Shown here: positions 1 to 11,023 of the stretch, piece after piece
How positions within the stretch are numbered: position 1 is the first letter of the stretch
Layout: each line of letters opens with the position of its first letter
Source of the DNA: Lonicera japonica
Taxonomy: Eukaryota; Streptophyta; Magnoliopsida; Dipsacales; Caprifoliaceae
Assembly: GCA_021464415.1 (NCBI GenBank)
Contig: CM038471.1
Location: forward strand, 30,539,234 to 30,603,233
Direction of reading: 5' to 3'
Length of the DNA: 64,000 nucleotides
Notes under the pieces: model-generated
Databases searched by the model: none
What the model saw: only the letters and a program-made list of their open reading frames with translations
Told to the model about the DNA's origin: nothing
Translations under genes and position numbers: made by a program

Positions 1-3000
1 GTAAACAATATTCATTGTTGACTCTGGACCATCTGGGGGGAGAAGTATAGAGATGCGATCGGAACTCATGCATCTCGAGAGTGCCACGTAAAGTTGACCA
101 TGACTAAAAACAGGTGTACGCAAATTAAGACCAATGAATTTTACAGACTGACCTTGAGATTTATTAATGGTCATAGCATATGCAATCCGAACAAGGAATT
201 GGCGCCTAGTCATTTTGACAACTAATTCAAAAGACGAAGGCATTAATGAAATTCTAGGTATAAATACCCGGTTTCCATGCTTGTCCCCCGCCAAAATTTG
301 TGCCTTAATTATAAAGTCAGCACATTTGACAACAATCAACCGTGTTCCATTACATAGACCGTCTTTAGGTGCAATATTTCTCAATAACAAAATTGGACAA
401 CCCCCACTTTGAGATCAAGCTTAAATGGTGGCAACCTTGTTGGATTTAGATAGTTCAAGAATTCATTAGGGTACTGATTTTCCATGTTACGATCAAGATT
501 CACATCCTCGGACATTTTGTCAGAAGCCAAATATGTAAAGGTTTCACTAGGAAAAACATTTAATGTTTCATGATTAATAACACTGACATCATCATTTCAT
601 GTAGCAAGAATGGTCCACTCATTCAAGAATGTTGGTGTAGCGGTATCTAGTTCATCAAGTCGAGGATAAATAGACGCAATTAGCTAGCTAAGACGATGGC
701 AGTTTGCTATTATTGATGGAAGTTGTGTTGTTTCTTGTGGGGTTGACCCAATCCATCATATCATATATAGCAAAAATAGTTATAAATAGTATTATTCAAA
801 GTAGATAATAAAGAAAAAAAATTATAAAAATTCTAAGTATTAAATAAACATGTATTAAGAAATTAACCCAAGCAGTTTGTCCTAGTTCAGCTACATCCAA
901 TCTCATGTTCACATTCAGCGTTAGAACATTTAATTTTTTCTAGAGATATGAGCATCGAAGAGAAACAGACACAATATGCTCGCGAGCACCTTTAGGTACA
1001 ACAGGCAAGACTTGTCTGAAATCACCTCCTAAAACGACCGTAATACCCCCAAAAGGCTTTTGATTATTGCAAATATCTTGCAGTGTCCGATCCACAGCTT
1101 CGACACAGTGCTTATGCTGCATTGGTACCTCATCCCAAATTATTAACTTCGTTTTTCTAAACAAATCTGCGTGAACAGATTGTTTGTTAAGAGTGCATAC
1201 TGAATTTTCTTGGATATCAAGTGGGATATAAAAGGTTGAATGAGCAATTCTTCTACCAATCAATAACTGAGATGCAATACCAGATGAGGCAACAGATACC
1301 ACAATATTTTCGAGACTTCTACATTTTGTTGCCATTGTATTATACAAAAAGGTTTTTTCGGTTCATGAACCTCTATTTAAAAAAAAAGGTGTTCATTTGT
1401 TCTCAAGAATTGATGACATAATTGAATTATAAGCAATCCGTTGACCATCGTTAAGTTGATTAATATCAATGTCAACATCTTTTTGAACCGCATCACTCTC
1501 AAGTTGTCGATGCTCAAGGATAAGCCTATTTTTCGTTGCCGTAGTCCAGTCACCAATTGGCAATGGCATAGACGGGTAATCAGTTAAACTCTTTCCTGAT
1601 TCCTGAAGCAATAAATTTAAAAGGTACAACCCATAATCTTTAACCTGAGAGTTAGTTGGGCTATGAACTCCATAAACTATACCTAGCTGATGGAGAAAAT
1701 CGTCACATATGTATACCCAAAAATGATCCATAACAATTTCGGTTGTTGCGGAGAGCATTGTGTTAAAATAACCCAAAATAATCGCCGAAGTTATGAACCG
1801 GTTCTCATAATAGCAACTTCTGATAAACATTGTTTCTACTCGTCGTCATCCTCTAGAAGCCCTTTTGCAACACATGTAGCCTTATAAGAAGGGTACTCAA
1901 CATTATTAACCGTCCTCAAGTCTCGATAAGATCGGGGTCCTTTAACAATAGTTAGTAATAAACGTAGATAAAACATTTCTCCTTTTTCGGGCTAGCAAAA
2001 TACATTCTTCCAATTGAGCGACCTTGAAGTCTTGGTGTCCAAACCTTTCGCCCCTTTTGCCAAACTCAATATTGTGGCATTTCTTGATACGTAAGCTGCC
2101 GTGCAGATTCATTCTCAGTGCAACATGTAAAGAAAACAGTCAACGTCGTCATCTGGAGTACTGCACCCCTATCAACAATAACCTCCATTGGTTCCGAAGG
2201 ATTAAAACCAACATTATGCATTCTTTCTAAGTGTAATGCCAATCGTACAACATTCGGAATCTCCTCATGCATAGAGTGACCAAATATCCGCCAAGCAGCT
2301 TTAGGAGGTCCAATATACCTCGCATCTAGGTATTGTTGAATCTCATCAGGTGATCTTAATACCACTGTTGTTCGGTTGTGACATTTGTAAATATACTTAT
2401 GAATATACTTTACCACTCTCAAACCAGCACAAACTTCAACGTTGAAGTGACAATTAAACTTTCTGGATATATAATCATTATATGGTACAACATCCCTACT
2501 GTTAACTGGTTGGCCTTTATTGTTAACGTGGCATCAACCATCATCACAGCGCCGATAAATAGGATATCCATCCTCCCCCATTGTTGTTTCTTCCACAAAT
2601 TGTTTTGGGTACCCCTTAGTGCATTTACCCTTGTCCATACATGGTGCTAATGGATTCCGGGCACCACACGGGCCGTGTATCATACAATTTTTAACGGTAT
2701 CATAAAGGGTTAGGTCTTGGATTGCATCTAAAAACTCTGTTGAGACAACTCTATTCACTTGAGCACGTGTCTTTATCTTATCTTGGCCCTTAAGAAAAAT
2801 AAGGAGGTGCATGTACGAAAGTCCTCGTTTCTGGAATTCAATGGTATACACATGTGCAACGTTTTTTTCAAAAACGCCACCATTGTCTATATTTTTCATC
2901 AAAGGCTTCCTTTTCAATTCAAAGACTCTAGCAACCAAATATGGTATATCGGTAGCATTCTGATTAAGTAGTAAAGCAGATATAATTTTCGGCTACTTGG

Positions 3001-3945
3001 GGTTTACTGTCATTGTCAAAAGATCTCAAACATATGCAGGATAAATCATTTTCCAATATCATTAAGGGCACACCCATCAGTGGCAACATTAACCATGGTA
3101 AACCTCAGCACATAGTTTCCCTTGATTAAATTTGAAGTATGATAAACGATTTTGCTCGGTTGCAACCCACGCATCTATAATGAATTCTTGAAATAGTTTT
3201 TCCCCATGCAATATCATAAAATACTCACGAGAACGTTGAAATATGCAAAAACAAAAAATTGTAATTGGGTTAACCTTAATCCATTATGCTCCCTAGTTAA
3301 GACGTTCTATTGCTCCATCTCAGGTTCCCGCCCAAGTTCACCTCGAGAAAAAAATAATACATAGTGTAGCGGTAAATAAGCAGGATGACATTCGTTGATT
3401 CGCATAAATTGATTATTTCCTTTTAAATGAATGATGATATCTCTGACCCCACTAACTTCAGTTCCATCTCCTGGCAATATAACAGATATCTGGTCTGCTG
3501 TCGGTAGATTGTATCTTCGATGGTCTGTCACTAAAATATAATAGAGGTAAATAGGCAACTGTGGTTGTCTTTGATCTAACTGATGAAGCACCGCGACTGC
3601 CTCTCGATACTTATGATATAAATGATTATGTTGTTTCATGCTATCTTATATTATTTCTAGGACATCCCTTCTCAATTGAGGATTTCTGCGGTTACAAAAA
3701 TCTAAAGCTGGTTCAGGGTCATATATATATATATATAACTGGGCATATACAGGCTCCTCCCCAGCCTGAGGGATTAAGGATTCGGTTTTATGCCGTAGTT
3801 CCCCATGAATAGTAAACGAAATGAGACCTGAACCCGGTAGTAATCTATCATCCATTTGAACTCCTAAACTAGTAAATGCATTTGTAGCATTATATTTGTC
3901 AAATGTGACGTCGAAACGACCTGGACTGCCCATCGTTACCATCAT
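1..3945 (-). pseudogene. Helitron Rep-helicase pseudogene (Helitron_like_N + PIF1 helicase)
   Basis: Reading the minus strand from 3945: a segment with NAFTSLGVQMDD and GELRHKT..YAQLYIY (3945-3646), then YNLPTADQISVILPGDGTEV and HPAYLPLHYVLFF (3639-3307), then the Rep domain with EFQKRGLSYMHLLIF (2938-2534), and KYIHKYIYK, which holds the paired tyrosines (2422-2066). Next come the linker to the helicase (1830-1393), SSGIA, LIIWDE and [11 protein letters not shown] (1347-940), and finally MTINKSQGQ and [10 protein letters not shown] (about 230-60). Defects: the first His of the HUH motif is Tyr (codon 2813-2815); there is a TGA at 2534-2536 between the Rep motifs; the Walker A region has a TGA at 1363-1365 and Gly-to-Glu at 1357-1359; there are further stops near 1830-2070; and a frameshift falls near 400. 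The protein cannot be made as one piece. The left edge truncates only the extreme C terminus. Confidence 0.85.
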
Positions 3946-4356
3946 AAAGAGCTTGTATTTCTAGTGGTAGAGTAATGAGTCATGGCAAACGAATTTTTCA
4001 TTGTAGACAACATTTTCCTAACAGAGGGCTATAATCTGTTGACCTATGAAGCCTTTCTTCCATCTAGTGTAAAGCTGAACAGTGCGGGCATTCACATTCA
4101 TCAAACCAAGGTCATGTCGACATGAAATTAGATTGGGAAAAGGTTGTACATTTGTGTTTACTGGTTCAAAAAGTCCTTGAGTATTTTCAGGACACACAGG
4201 TTCAGAAAGGACGTGAAGAGGTGACCTACGTGTTAGTTATTTTCTATTATAAGAAATTCGCAAAAGAGGGTGATAATTTTAAAAAATAATAACAAAAACA
4301 AAGAACACTTTAAAAAAGACTTGAGTTTAAGGCAAGGAACATTTGAAAGCGGAGTA

Positions 4357-5130
4357 TTACTTATTGATTTCTGGAATAGAACATAAACTTGTGGGATAGT
4401 ATACGTTTGGCTGAATAATTGGACCAGGTGTGTGCTGAGGCATTGCATCCACAGGTAAAAACTGAATTATAGGTGTTTGTTGAAGAACTACATTTTTCGG
4501 TAAAGACTGTATACAATTGGTCTGATATTCAAACTCGAAAATAGTTTCAAATAAATTAACTGCCAAAGGATGGCATCCCGAAGTATTAGCATTTCTTGTA
4601 GCTATTTCGTCAGCATGGAATTTTTTATGGTGCGATAAATGGTGTAAACCCATAGGCAGAGAAGATAAGATAACTGGTGAGAATCTAGCCCTTTTATCCT
4701 CGCATTCAACACTACCGATCTAGGCACGCCTTGGGTTCAAACCAGGAAAGAACCTAGGTTGCACACGTCCTTCCACAATTTTAAATGCTCGTTCAATTCT
4801 TTCATTCTCTCTCCGAGCACGTTGAGCGATGATGGACTTGGAAGCAAAGTAGTTCTTCTCTCCCTAAAATGAACGAATATCTAGTATATAACCTAACTTT
4901 ATATTGTCTTAGGCACGCCCATTTACACATCAAAAGGAATCACTTATATTTCACTCTTTTATTTTATTTAACTAAGTTTATTAAGAATTGGGCATGCATA
5001 TCAAGTACTTTTCTTTGTGGACTACTTAAATTAAAAATGATACATGATGAACACTCACCACAGGTATAGACAAACATTGATTTTCTTTATCCTTTTGCTT
5101 TCCCTTTCCCTTACCCTTATAAGAAGTCAT
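4357..5130 (-). pseudogene. N-terminal exons of the Helitron-associated gene, with an apparent intron
   Basis: On the minus strand an ATG at 5130 opens a short lysine-rich frame (MTSYKGKGKGKQ...CLSIPV) that meets GTGAGT at 5058. The frame resumes after a TTTTAG acceptor at 4864 with GEKNYFASKSIIAQRARREN, ending ..VQPRFFPGLNPRRA and an in-frame TAG. The same frame reads on into the segment MGLHHLSHHKKFHADEIATRN (4653-4357). The exon-intron reading (intron 4864-5058, 195 bp) rests on consensus splice sites and frame continuity only. It sits directly upstream of the RepHel pseudogene and probably was its 5' part; it could instead be a captured host fragment. Confidence 0.5.
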
Positions 5131-6418
5131 TGCCTCTCGTTTTCCTTTTTTTTTTATTGCATTAATTTTTATAAAGGCATATTATAAACACAACATATTA
5201 TAAACATAACATATCACTCTCATTAAAGTGATTAATAGGAAATTACTGTAAATTTTTTGTACTAACCTCTTGGAGAGTACGATGCATCTCTACTTCGTCA
5301 CGAATCACAATACCAACATTCTGTTGGCAAAGAATGCAAATAGTACTCTCAAGTTGTTAGTCAACCTTTAGATACACGTGTAAAAAAATAACATAAACTT
5401 GAAAGATACAATGTGGGAAGGAAAATTGAACAATTCTGATTTTTACATATTGGATTATGATGGAAAAGTAATATTTTGCTTTTCTTACTACTGTGTACAA
5501 TTTGAATTGAAAAGGAAAGTTTTAAATTACAAAGAGGATTGCAAATGAAAAAAAATGAAACTTATATGACCATACACTGTTAGATTGGTAGGCATCAAAG
5601 ATTTAGGTTCTAGTGTAGTAATCTTCTCTACAATGATAAAAATACAAATTACATTGTATTTTTTGTAATTTAAAGAATGAAACTAAAGTCCAACTGTGTA
5701 CACATTTTGTTATATTAAAACAAACTTAGATAATAAACCACCTTTATTGATCTAGGGCCATGCTATAAGAGGTAGAAAGAGAAGCAATAATGTTGGAATT
5801 TATTTTTTCTTGACAGTAAGAGTTAAGAAATTTAATAAGCTATGGTTCCCCCAAGAATTTTAAAGTGGATTTGGAACTTAAAAATATTATTTTTCTAAAG
5901 TGGGGTCTTATGTGTCAGCTCCCCTTTAGCTTCATTTCTTCTTCTACATTTAAGTGCCTCCTATTGCAATCAAAACCTTTTACTTGATTTGGTTTCTATG
6001 CATTATATGTATGAATTTTTGAAAGTGTTCTTATAAATGTGATATAAGAAATTTAACATTCACCTAACATACAATGTATATTCTATTGAAATCAAATTGA
6101 GAGTCTAATGCTTAATGATTTTTCAAATAAAAATTCCTATTTTTGTTTTGCAATATTAATATACCGACCATTGTCAAATAAATTAATTATTATTAATTAG
6201 AATCAATATTAATATACCGACCATTTTTATTTAAAGTAATTGATTCAAATAAAAATTAATTGGAAACAATATTAACAGCTCATAAAGTGTCACTTAAAAA
6301 TTTATGAGAGTAGCATTAATGCTTTTTTTTATTATTATTATTTTTCCATCAAGCTTAATGCTGAGAGAGAATACGGCTAAAGGGTCTTTTTTTTAAAACA
6401 AAAGGTTATATAGCTTCC
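5131..6418. other. AT-rich intergenic DNA, no gene seen
   Basis: Roughly 1.3 kb of A+T-rich sequence with poly-A/T runs and an imperfect local duplication of a motif reading AATATTAATATACCGACCAT (near 6145-6170 and 6205-6225). I see no coding frame, RNA gene or clear element boundary. The Helitron 5' end should be in here but could not be placed. Confidence 0.5.
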
Positions 6419-6421
6419 TTA

Positions 6422-7001
6422 GAGCATCCGCACCGAATAGGGTAAATAGATAAATTTACCCTATCCCTCTCTACAGCGGAAGAATTTGGATGGACAAAAT
6501 TTGGAAGGTATGGTAGAGAACGAGTAAATTTACCATTCTCTTAAATTTTACCCTATACGAATATGGATCGATCGTATAAGGCATACAAATGTGGCAGATT
6601 CATATCAAACTAAAAAAAAAAACCATACGAATTTAGCTCATTCGTATGGGAATTGGATGATTATATTATCTATTTTTTTAAGTTATATGTGTGAGATAAC
6701 TAACAAAACTTTAAAAAAAAAAATTATAAATTAACCTCATACGAATTTGGCACATTCGTATGGTTGAAAAAGTGCCAATTTTATTTTTTTTTTAGTTAGA
6801 AACCTTGAAAAAATATGCCAAAACAATTCATACAATTGTTCTTCAATCGTATGGCATTATTTTTTTTTTTTTTAATCTCATACGAATGTGAGACATTCGT
6901 ATGAGTAAAAAAATTACCATTTCCGTTGTGTGCATGTTTTAAAATTTAGAAAGCAATAGCTAAATTTACCCTAAATTTTAAAGTATCCGGTGCGGATGCT
7001 C
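6422..7001. mobile_element. 580-bp MITE, PIF/Harbinger (Tourist)-like, with internal palindromes
   Basis: Terminal inverted repeats GAGCATCCGCACC at 6422 and its complement ending at 7001 are flanked on both sides by TTA (6419-6421 and 7002-7004). A 3-bp TTA/TAA target duplication is the signature of PIF/Harbinger elements. Subterminal sequence is also inverted (AGGGTAAAT.. / ..ATTTACCCT). No coding capacity. The interior holds several short hairpins built on CATACGAAT/ATTCGTATG (see findings). Confidence 0.8.
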
Positions 7002-7329
7002 TTAGAGGGAGAAAGGAAAGTACAACTCCTCTCTGACTCTTTATCTTTTTCAGATTATATCTCTTTAAATCTATTTTTATCTCTACTCTCTCACTTCATT
7101 TCTCCGTTTGTTGTGGATTTTCTTGTGCGGTGGAAGTGGAGGATGGGTACAGTAGATCTAATTAAGTTTCTCTCTGCAAATTATTTTGGGGCCATAGTGG
7201 ATAAATAGAAGGTGAGATCTGTTAAAAACAACTCTTCAAATATTTATACCCAAAAGTAAAAAGAAAATAATATAGAAAAAAAAATTGAACCAACAACTCT
7301 GCAAATATATACCCAAAAGCAAAAAGGAA

Positions 7330-7528
7330 AATGATACAGAAAAAAAAAACTAAACCTGAATTTGCTTGGTGCCAGAGGTCGAGGCAAGATTAGAGCTTTG
7401 TTTCATTGATGGGAGGGGCATCCTTGAAATGTTGGTGGAGTCGGAGAGGACACAACGGTGAACATTTTGGTTTGGGAGTGGCGGATTGGACGGAGATGCA
7501 CCGGTAGGTGTAAGTGAACGGCCGATGA
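7330..7528 (-). pseudogene. Possible gene fragment interrupted by a solo LTR
   Basis: On the minus strand, joining 9080-9054 to 7528-7330 across the LTR insertion gives an open frame of about 70 residues rich in Ser/Pro/Thr (..PDFIGRSLTPTG.., ..STNISRMPLPSM..), ending at CAAATTCAG followed by GTTTAG, which could be a splice donor. The GC content is higher than the surroundings. I do not recognise the protein. It may be a captured or decayed exon, or a chance open frame. Confidence 0.3.
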
Positions 7529-7533
7529 AGTCC

Positions 7534-9048
7534 TGTAGGTCGGAAAATACCCTAGAGGGGGGGTGAATAGGGTTTTTAAAACTTAATCGGATTTTTAAAA
7601 TTGATTTAAAAATATTTAATGTCTATATTTATCAAGCAATCAAGAACAAAGTTAATTCCAAACACAATGAATAAATAACACAATATAATAGAGCAAGAGA
7701 TAGAAAGATAGAACCGATCGAAGTCGAAGATTTTTTGTCCACACGGTTCGGCTTGTTCCCCTACTCCGCGCTCGGTTAGTTCCCCGAGAATTTTCACTAT
7801 AACCGATCTCCTTCCGGGTGAAGATCAAACCTCTACAAGTGTATTCTTCTCACACACTCTTATAAGTATTGAAAACACCTTCAATACCTTCACAAGAAAT
7901 CCCTCTTGCTAATCTATGAGATACACCTCTCACAATTATGATTCAAAATGAGTTTTGGTGACAAACACCAATGTACAATATCTCTCTTGTATATGACAAA
8001 ACACAAATGAAGCTCACACTAAGAGATATCAAAATTGATCAAAGTATATAGCTCTAAAATGAAAGATTGATCAATTAAATGAATTGAATACTTGAATAAC
8101 TTTGTATATATGTAAAATGAGTTTGTAGAATGATTCAAGTGTGTTAAAACATGTCTAAGACATCATATTTATTGCTTACAAAATCATATGGCCGTTGGGG
8201 ATGATTAAGAGAGGTTTTGGCTCCAAGGTATACAGTTTCAAACTTTCCAACAGCTAGTTTTGACAAAAATATTCAAATTTGTTTTGTTAATTTCTCCCAA
8301 TTTGACCGTTGGATCATGCTCAAATTTTAGTCAAAATTGACAGGAGATGTTGTCTAACTACTGTAAAAATTGTAAAATGATCGGATTTCGGGAAGGCCTC
8401 CATTTTACCGTTAGATCAAAACTGGGCAAAAATTGAGCGAATTTTAAACGAAAAATAACAATATTTTTCCAATTTAATAATATAGTTCCAAATAAAATTC
8501 TAATAATTTATGAACCTCAAATATATGTTTCTAAGATACCCATTTTTATTATAACTTAAAATATGATCATTTAAAATTAATATGAATTTATTTTGAAACT
8601 CGATTTTTGTAAAATGATGTTTTTCAAATAAATTCAATTCCAAGCTAGTTTGAATCAATCTTTAAAAGATGCATGAATATGTTTGAGCTATAGGAATTTG
8701 ATCAATAAAGTATCTTTACATAAAATCTAAGCACTCACTCCATTTAATGATAATTCGAGTCTTCGTGATGCTTGATTTTCTTGTGCGTATCTTTACTTGT
8801 TTGATATTCTTGATCCTTTCTTGGTTTTGATTCTTTGTGAAGCACATGGAGATCATTTGAGTTCATTTCTTGTGAGTGAAAGCATTTGTGGAGCTTTGTG
8901 TGAGAGTTTGACTATATCGGTTTGACGTCACACTTGGTTGGAAAAGATATCGGCTAATGGCTATCATCATTGGAACAACCGAGTTAAATAACACTATATT
9001 AACTTATTGTAATTATCAAAATAAGATTAATTGACTTTAAGGTCAACA
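7534..9048. mobile_element. Solo LTR, 1515 bp, 5-bp target duplication AGTCC
   Basis: The element starts TGTAGGTCGG and ends GGTCAACA, so it has the TG...CA ends of an LTR. It is flanked by AGTCC at 7529-7533 and again at 9049-9053, the 5-bp target duplication of LTR-retrotransposon integration. Near the start is a run reading CCTAGAGGGGGGGTGAATAG, which I recall as a widespread plant repeat motif (recollection, not checked). No internal domain or second LTR is present, so it is best read as a solo LTR left by recombination. Removing it restores a continuous frame on the minus strand. Confidence 0.75.
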
Positions 9049-9053
9049 AGTCC

Positions 9054-10580
9054 GGTGAAGTTCCAATTGCCATAAGTTAAAATGAATAAAAAGATAGAGA
9101 GAGAAAAAGTCAGAGAGAGAGAGGGGATAAAAAGTTAAAAGTGTAAAAGAAAGATTTGACTTTTTGTGAAAAGTAATGTGTAAAATGTTAATATACTTAG
9201 ATTGAAAAATTAAATATATTCAAGCCTTTGGATTAAAATTGTTGCTTCAGAGCCATTGGATGTTTTTTGTTGTGGTCAAATCAATAAGCTCTACATTGTA
9301 CTATAAATGTGTGTATAAATGTTCGTGAGGTGAGTTGAAAGTATTTCGAAAAGTGAGGCAGGAAGCAAGATTCCGTGAGTTCATTTAATAACTTTTTTGT
9401 TTGTTTTCAAATAGTGCAAAACTAAATGTACATTTTTTAAATGATACAATTATTATTTTTACTTTGGTATTTTTACCTAATTTGCCAACTGATCCGCTGC
9501 CACGACCTAAATTTTTGGTTGCGAATGATAAAATTTTAATAAAATAAAAGAATTTATAATAAAAATTAAATAATTACCGCACTCCAAATGATAAAATTTT
9601 ATTTATGCAAACAAAAAAAAAAGAAAAATATAAAATTTTTAGAGAAATATATTGGCCAGAGGATCTAACCGTCCAAGCCCGTCATACACCAAATAATTTA
9701 TACAAAAATGTTAATGTACAAGATTCAACATTTAGTAAATCAAATTAATATGCATCGCTTCTCTAATCCTCAATTTCCATCTTTCAAACTTGCAAAATAA
9801 ATCTAGTAGGGGGTGAGTTACGAAGCCCAATAGGTTCATCATAATACGTGAACTATACTCAATTTATTCATAACAAGTATGAAACAAATATCAATATCAT
9901 TGTCTAACAAAGACTACCGAAGTGGTATTATCATACTATAATACAAGAATAATGAACACACATAAAATAATTATAAGCAAATAATCACGCCATAATAACT
10001 AGAACACAAATAAATTATGTAGGCACTCAATAGAATATTTTCCCCTCCTCAAATCACAAATGAAGATGGATAACACGTGCTTATATTTTATTTTATTTTC
10101 TTGTTCTCTCTGTGTATGTGTGTAACGCAATTCTTCTCCTCTCATGGCAAGACTTTTTTTTACCATTTTCTTTTTTTTTATTACTCTCCCCCCTTCATAC
10201 CATATTAATCTCTCCATTGCATTAATATTTATGTGGACATATGAATGAATATCTAGATTCTTCTGCCAAATTCAATTAACATAAAAAAAATGATAAAAGA
10301 GGAAACAATATTTAATAATAGTTAATTATAACTAGGCAACAAATTAATTCAAAGAGGTAATTATGGATATAGATCGACAATTAATCCATATCTTATAATT
10401 TAAATTTAAATTAAACAAACATGATACAATTGAAGTAAAACCCAAATAATATATTTAGCAAATAAACAAATTTATATTTATAGAAGAAACTTAAAAATAC
10501 GGGGTCTTACACATTGCAAATTTAACACAACGAACGCTAATACATATAAATCCAATGGTTCCAATCTATTTGTGCAATTT
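9054..10580. other. AT-rich intergenic DNA, no gene seen
   Basis: A repeated phrase AATGATAAAATTTTA occurs near 9525 and 9587, and there is a GA-rich run near 9100-9130. No conserved frame is visible on either strand; the short frame at 9999-10217 has no recognisable domain. Confidence 0.5.
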
Positions 10581-10582
10581 AA

Positions 10583-10887
10583 GCTCGTTTGGTTGCGCAA
10601 ATTATTTCATTTATAACAGTTTCATTGTAAAGTAACAAATTTTAAATTGTTTCATTTAAAAAAAAATATGGTGTGATTTTTTTCGCATGAATTTGTATGA
10701 TAACTATAAGTTATGCAATTTTAACCATATATCTACATTTTCTTATTTAATATCTAAAGTATTAACTTAAGTTTAAGACTTTATCTACTAGTTCATTTTT
10801 GTAAACAAATGCTCAAATTAGGTAATTCACAAATTAAGCAATTTTAAATTGTCTAATTTGTAAATTGGAGGACAACCAATCAAGTTC
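10583..10887. mobile_element. Tourist-like MITE, copy A (305 bp)
   Basis: Begins GCTCGTTTGGTTG and ends with the imperfect inverse CAACCAATCAAGTTC. It is flanked by TAA at 10580-10582 and 10888-10890. It is homologous, in inverted orientation, to the element at 12930-13238 (shared segments around a TTAACTTAAGTTTA-type motif and the GGAGGACA terminus). Non-coding. Confidence 0.6.
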
Positions 10888-11023
10888 TAAGTAACTATAA
10901 ATTATCAATTATACACTCAAACAAAGTATTCTACTATAACAAAGAAAAAGAATTCAAGCACAATTTTGTACAAACCAATAGTTTAGTGGGTCGATTGAAA
11001 CAATTAAAAAGTTTAATGGAGAA

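Larger units (their letters stand above)
1..5130 (-). mobile_element. Degenerate autonomous-type Helitron (3' part outside window)
   Basis: A minus-strand block carries, in the order expected for a plant Helitron RepHel protein, an N-terminal region, a Helitron-like N/Rep domain and a PIF1-type helicase. The C-terminal helicase motifs reach base 1, so the 3' hairpin and CTRR end lie outside the window. I could not fix the 5' TC end to the right of 5130. Many in-frame stops and at least two frameshifts show that it is inactive. Helitrons transpose by rolling-circle replication using the Rep nuclease and the helicase; that is family knowledge and is not shown here. Confidence 0.85.
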
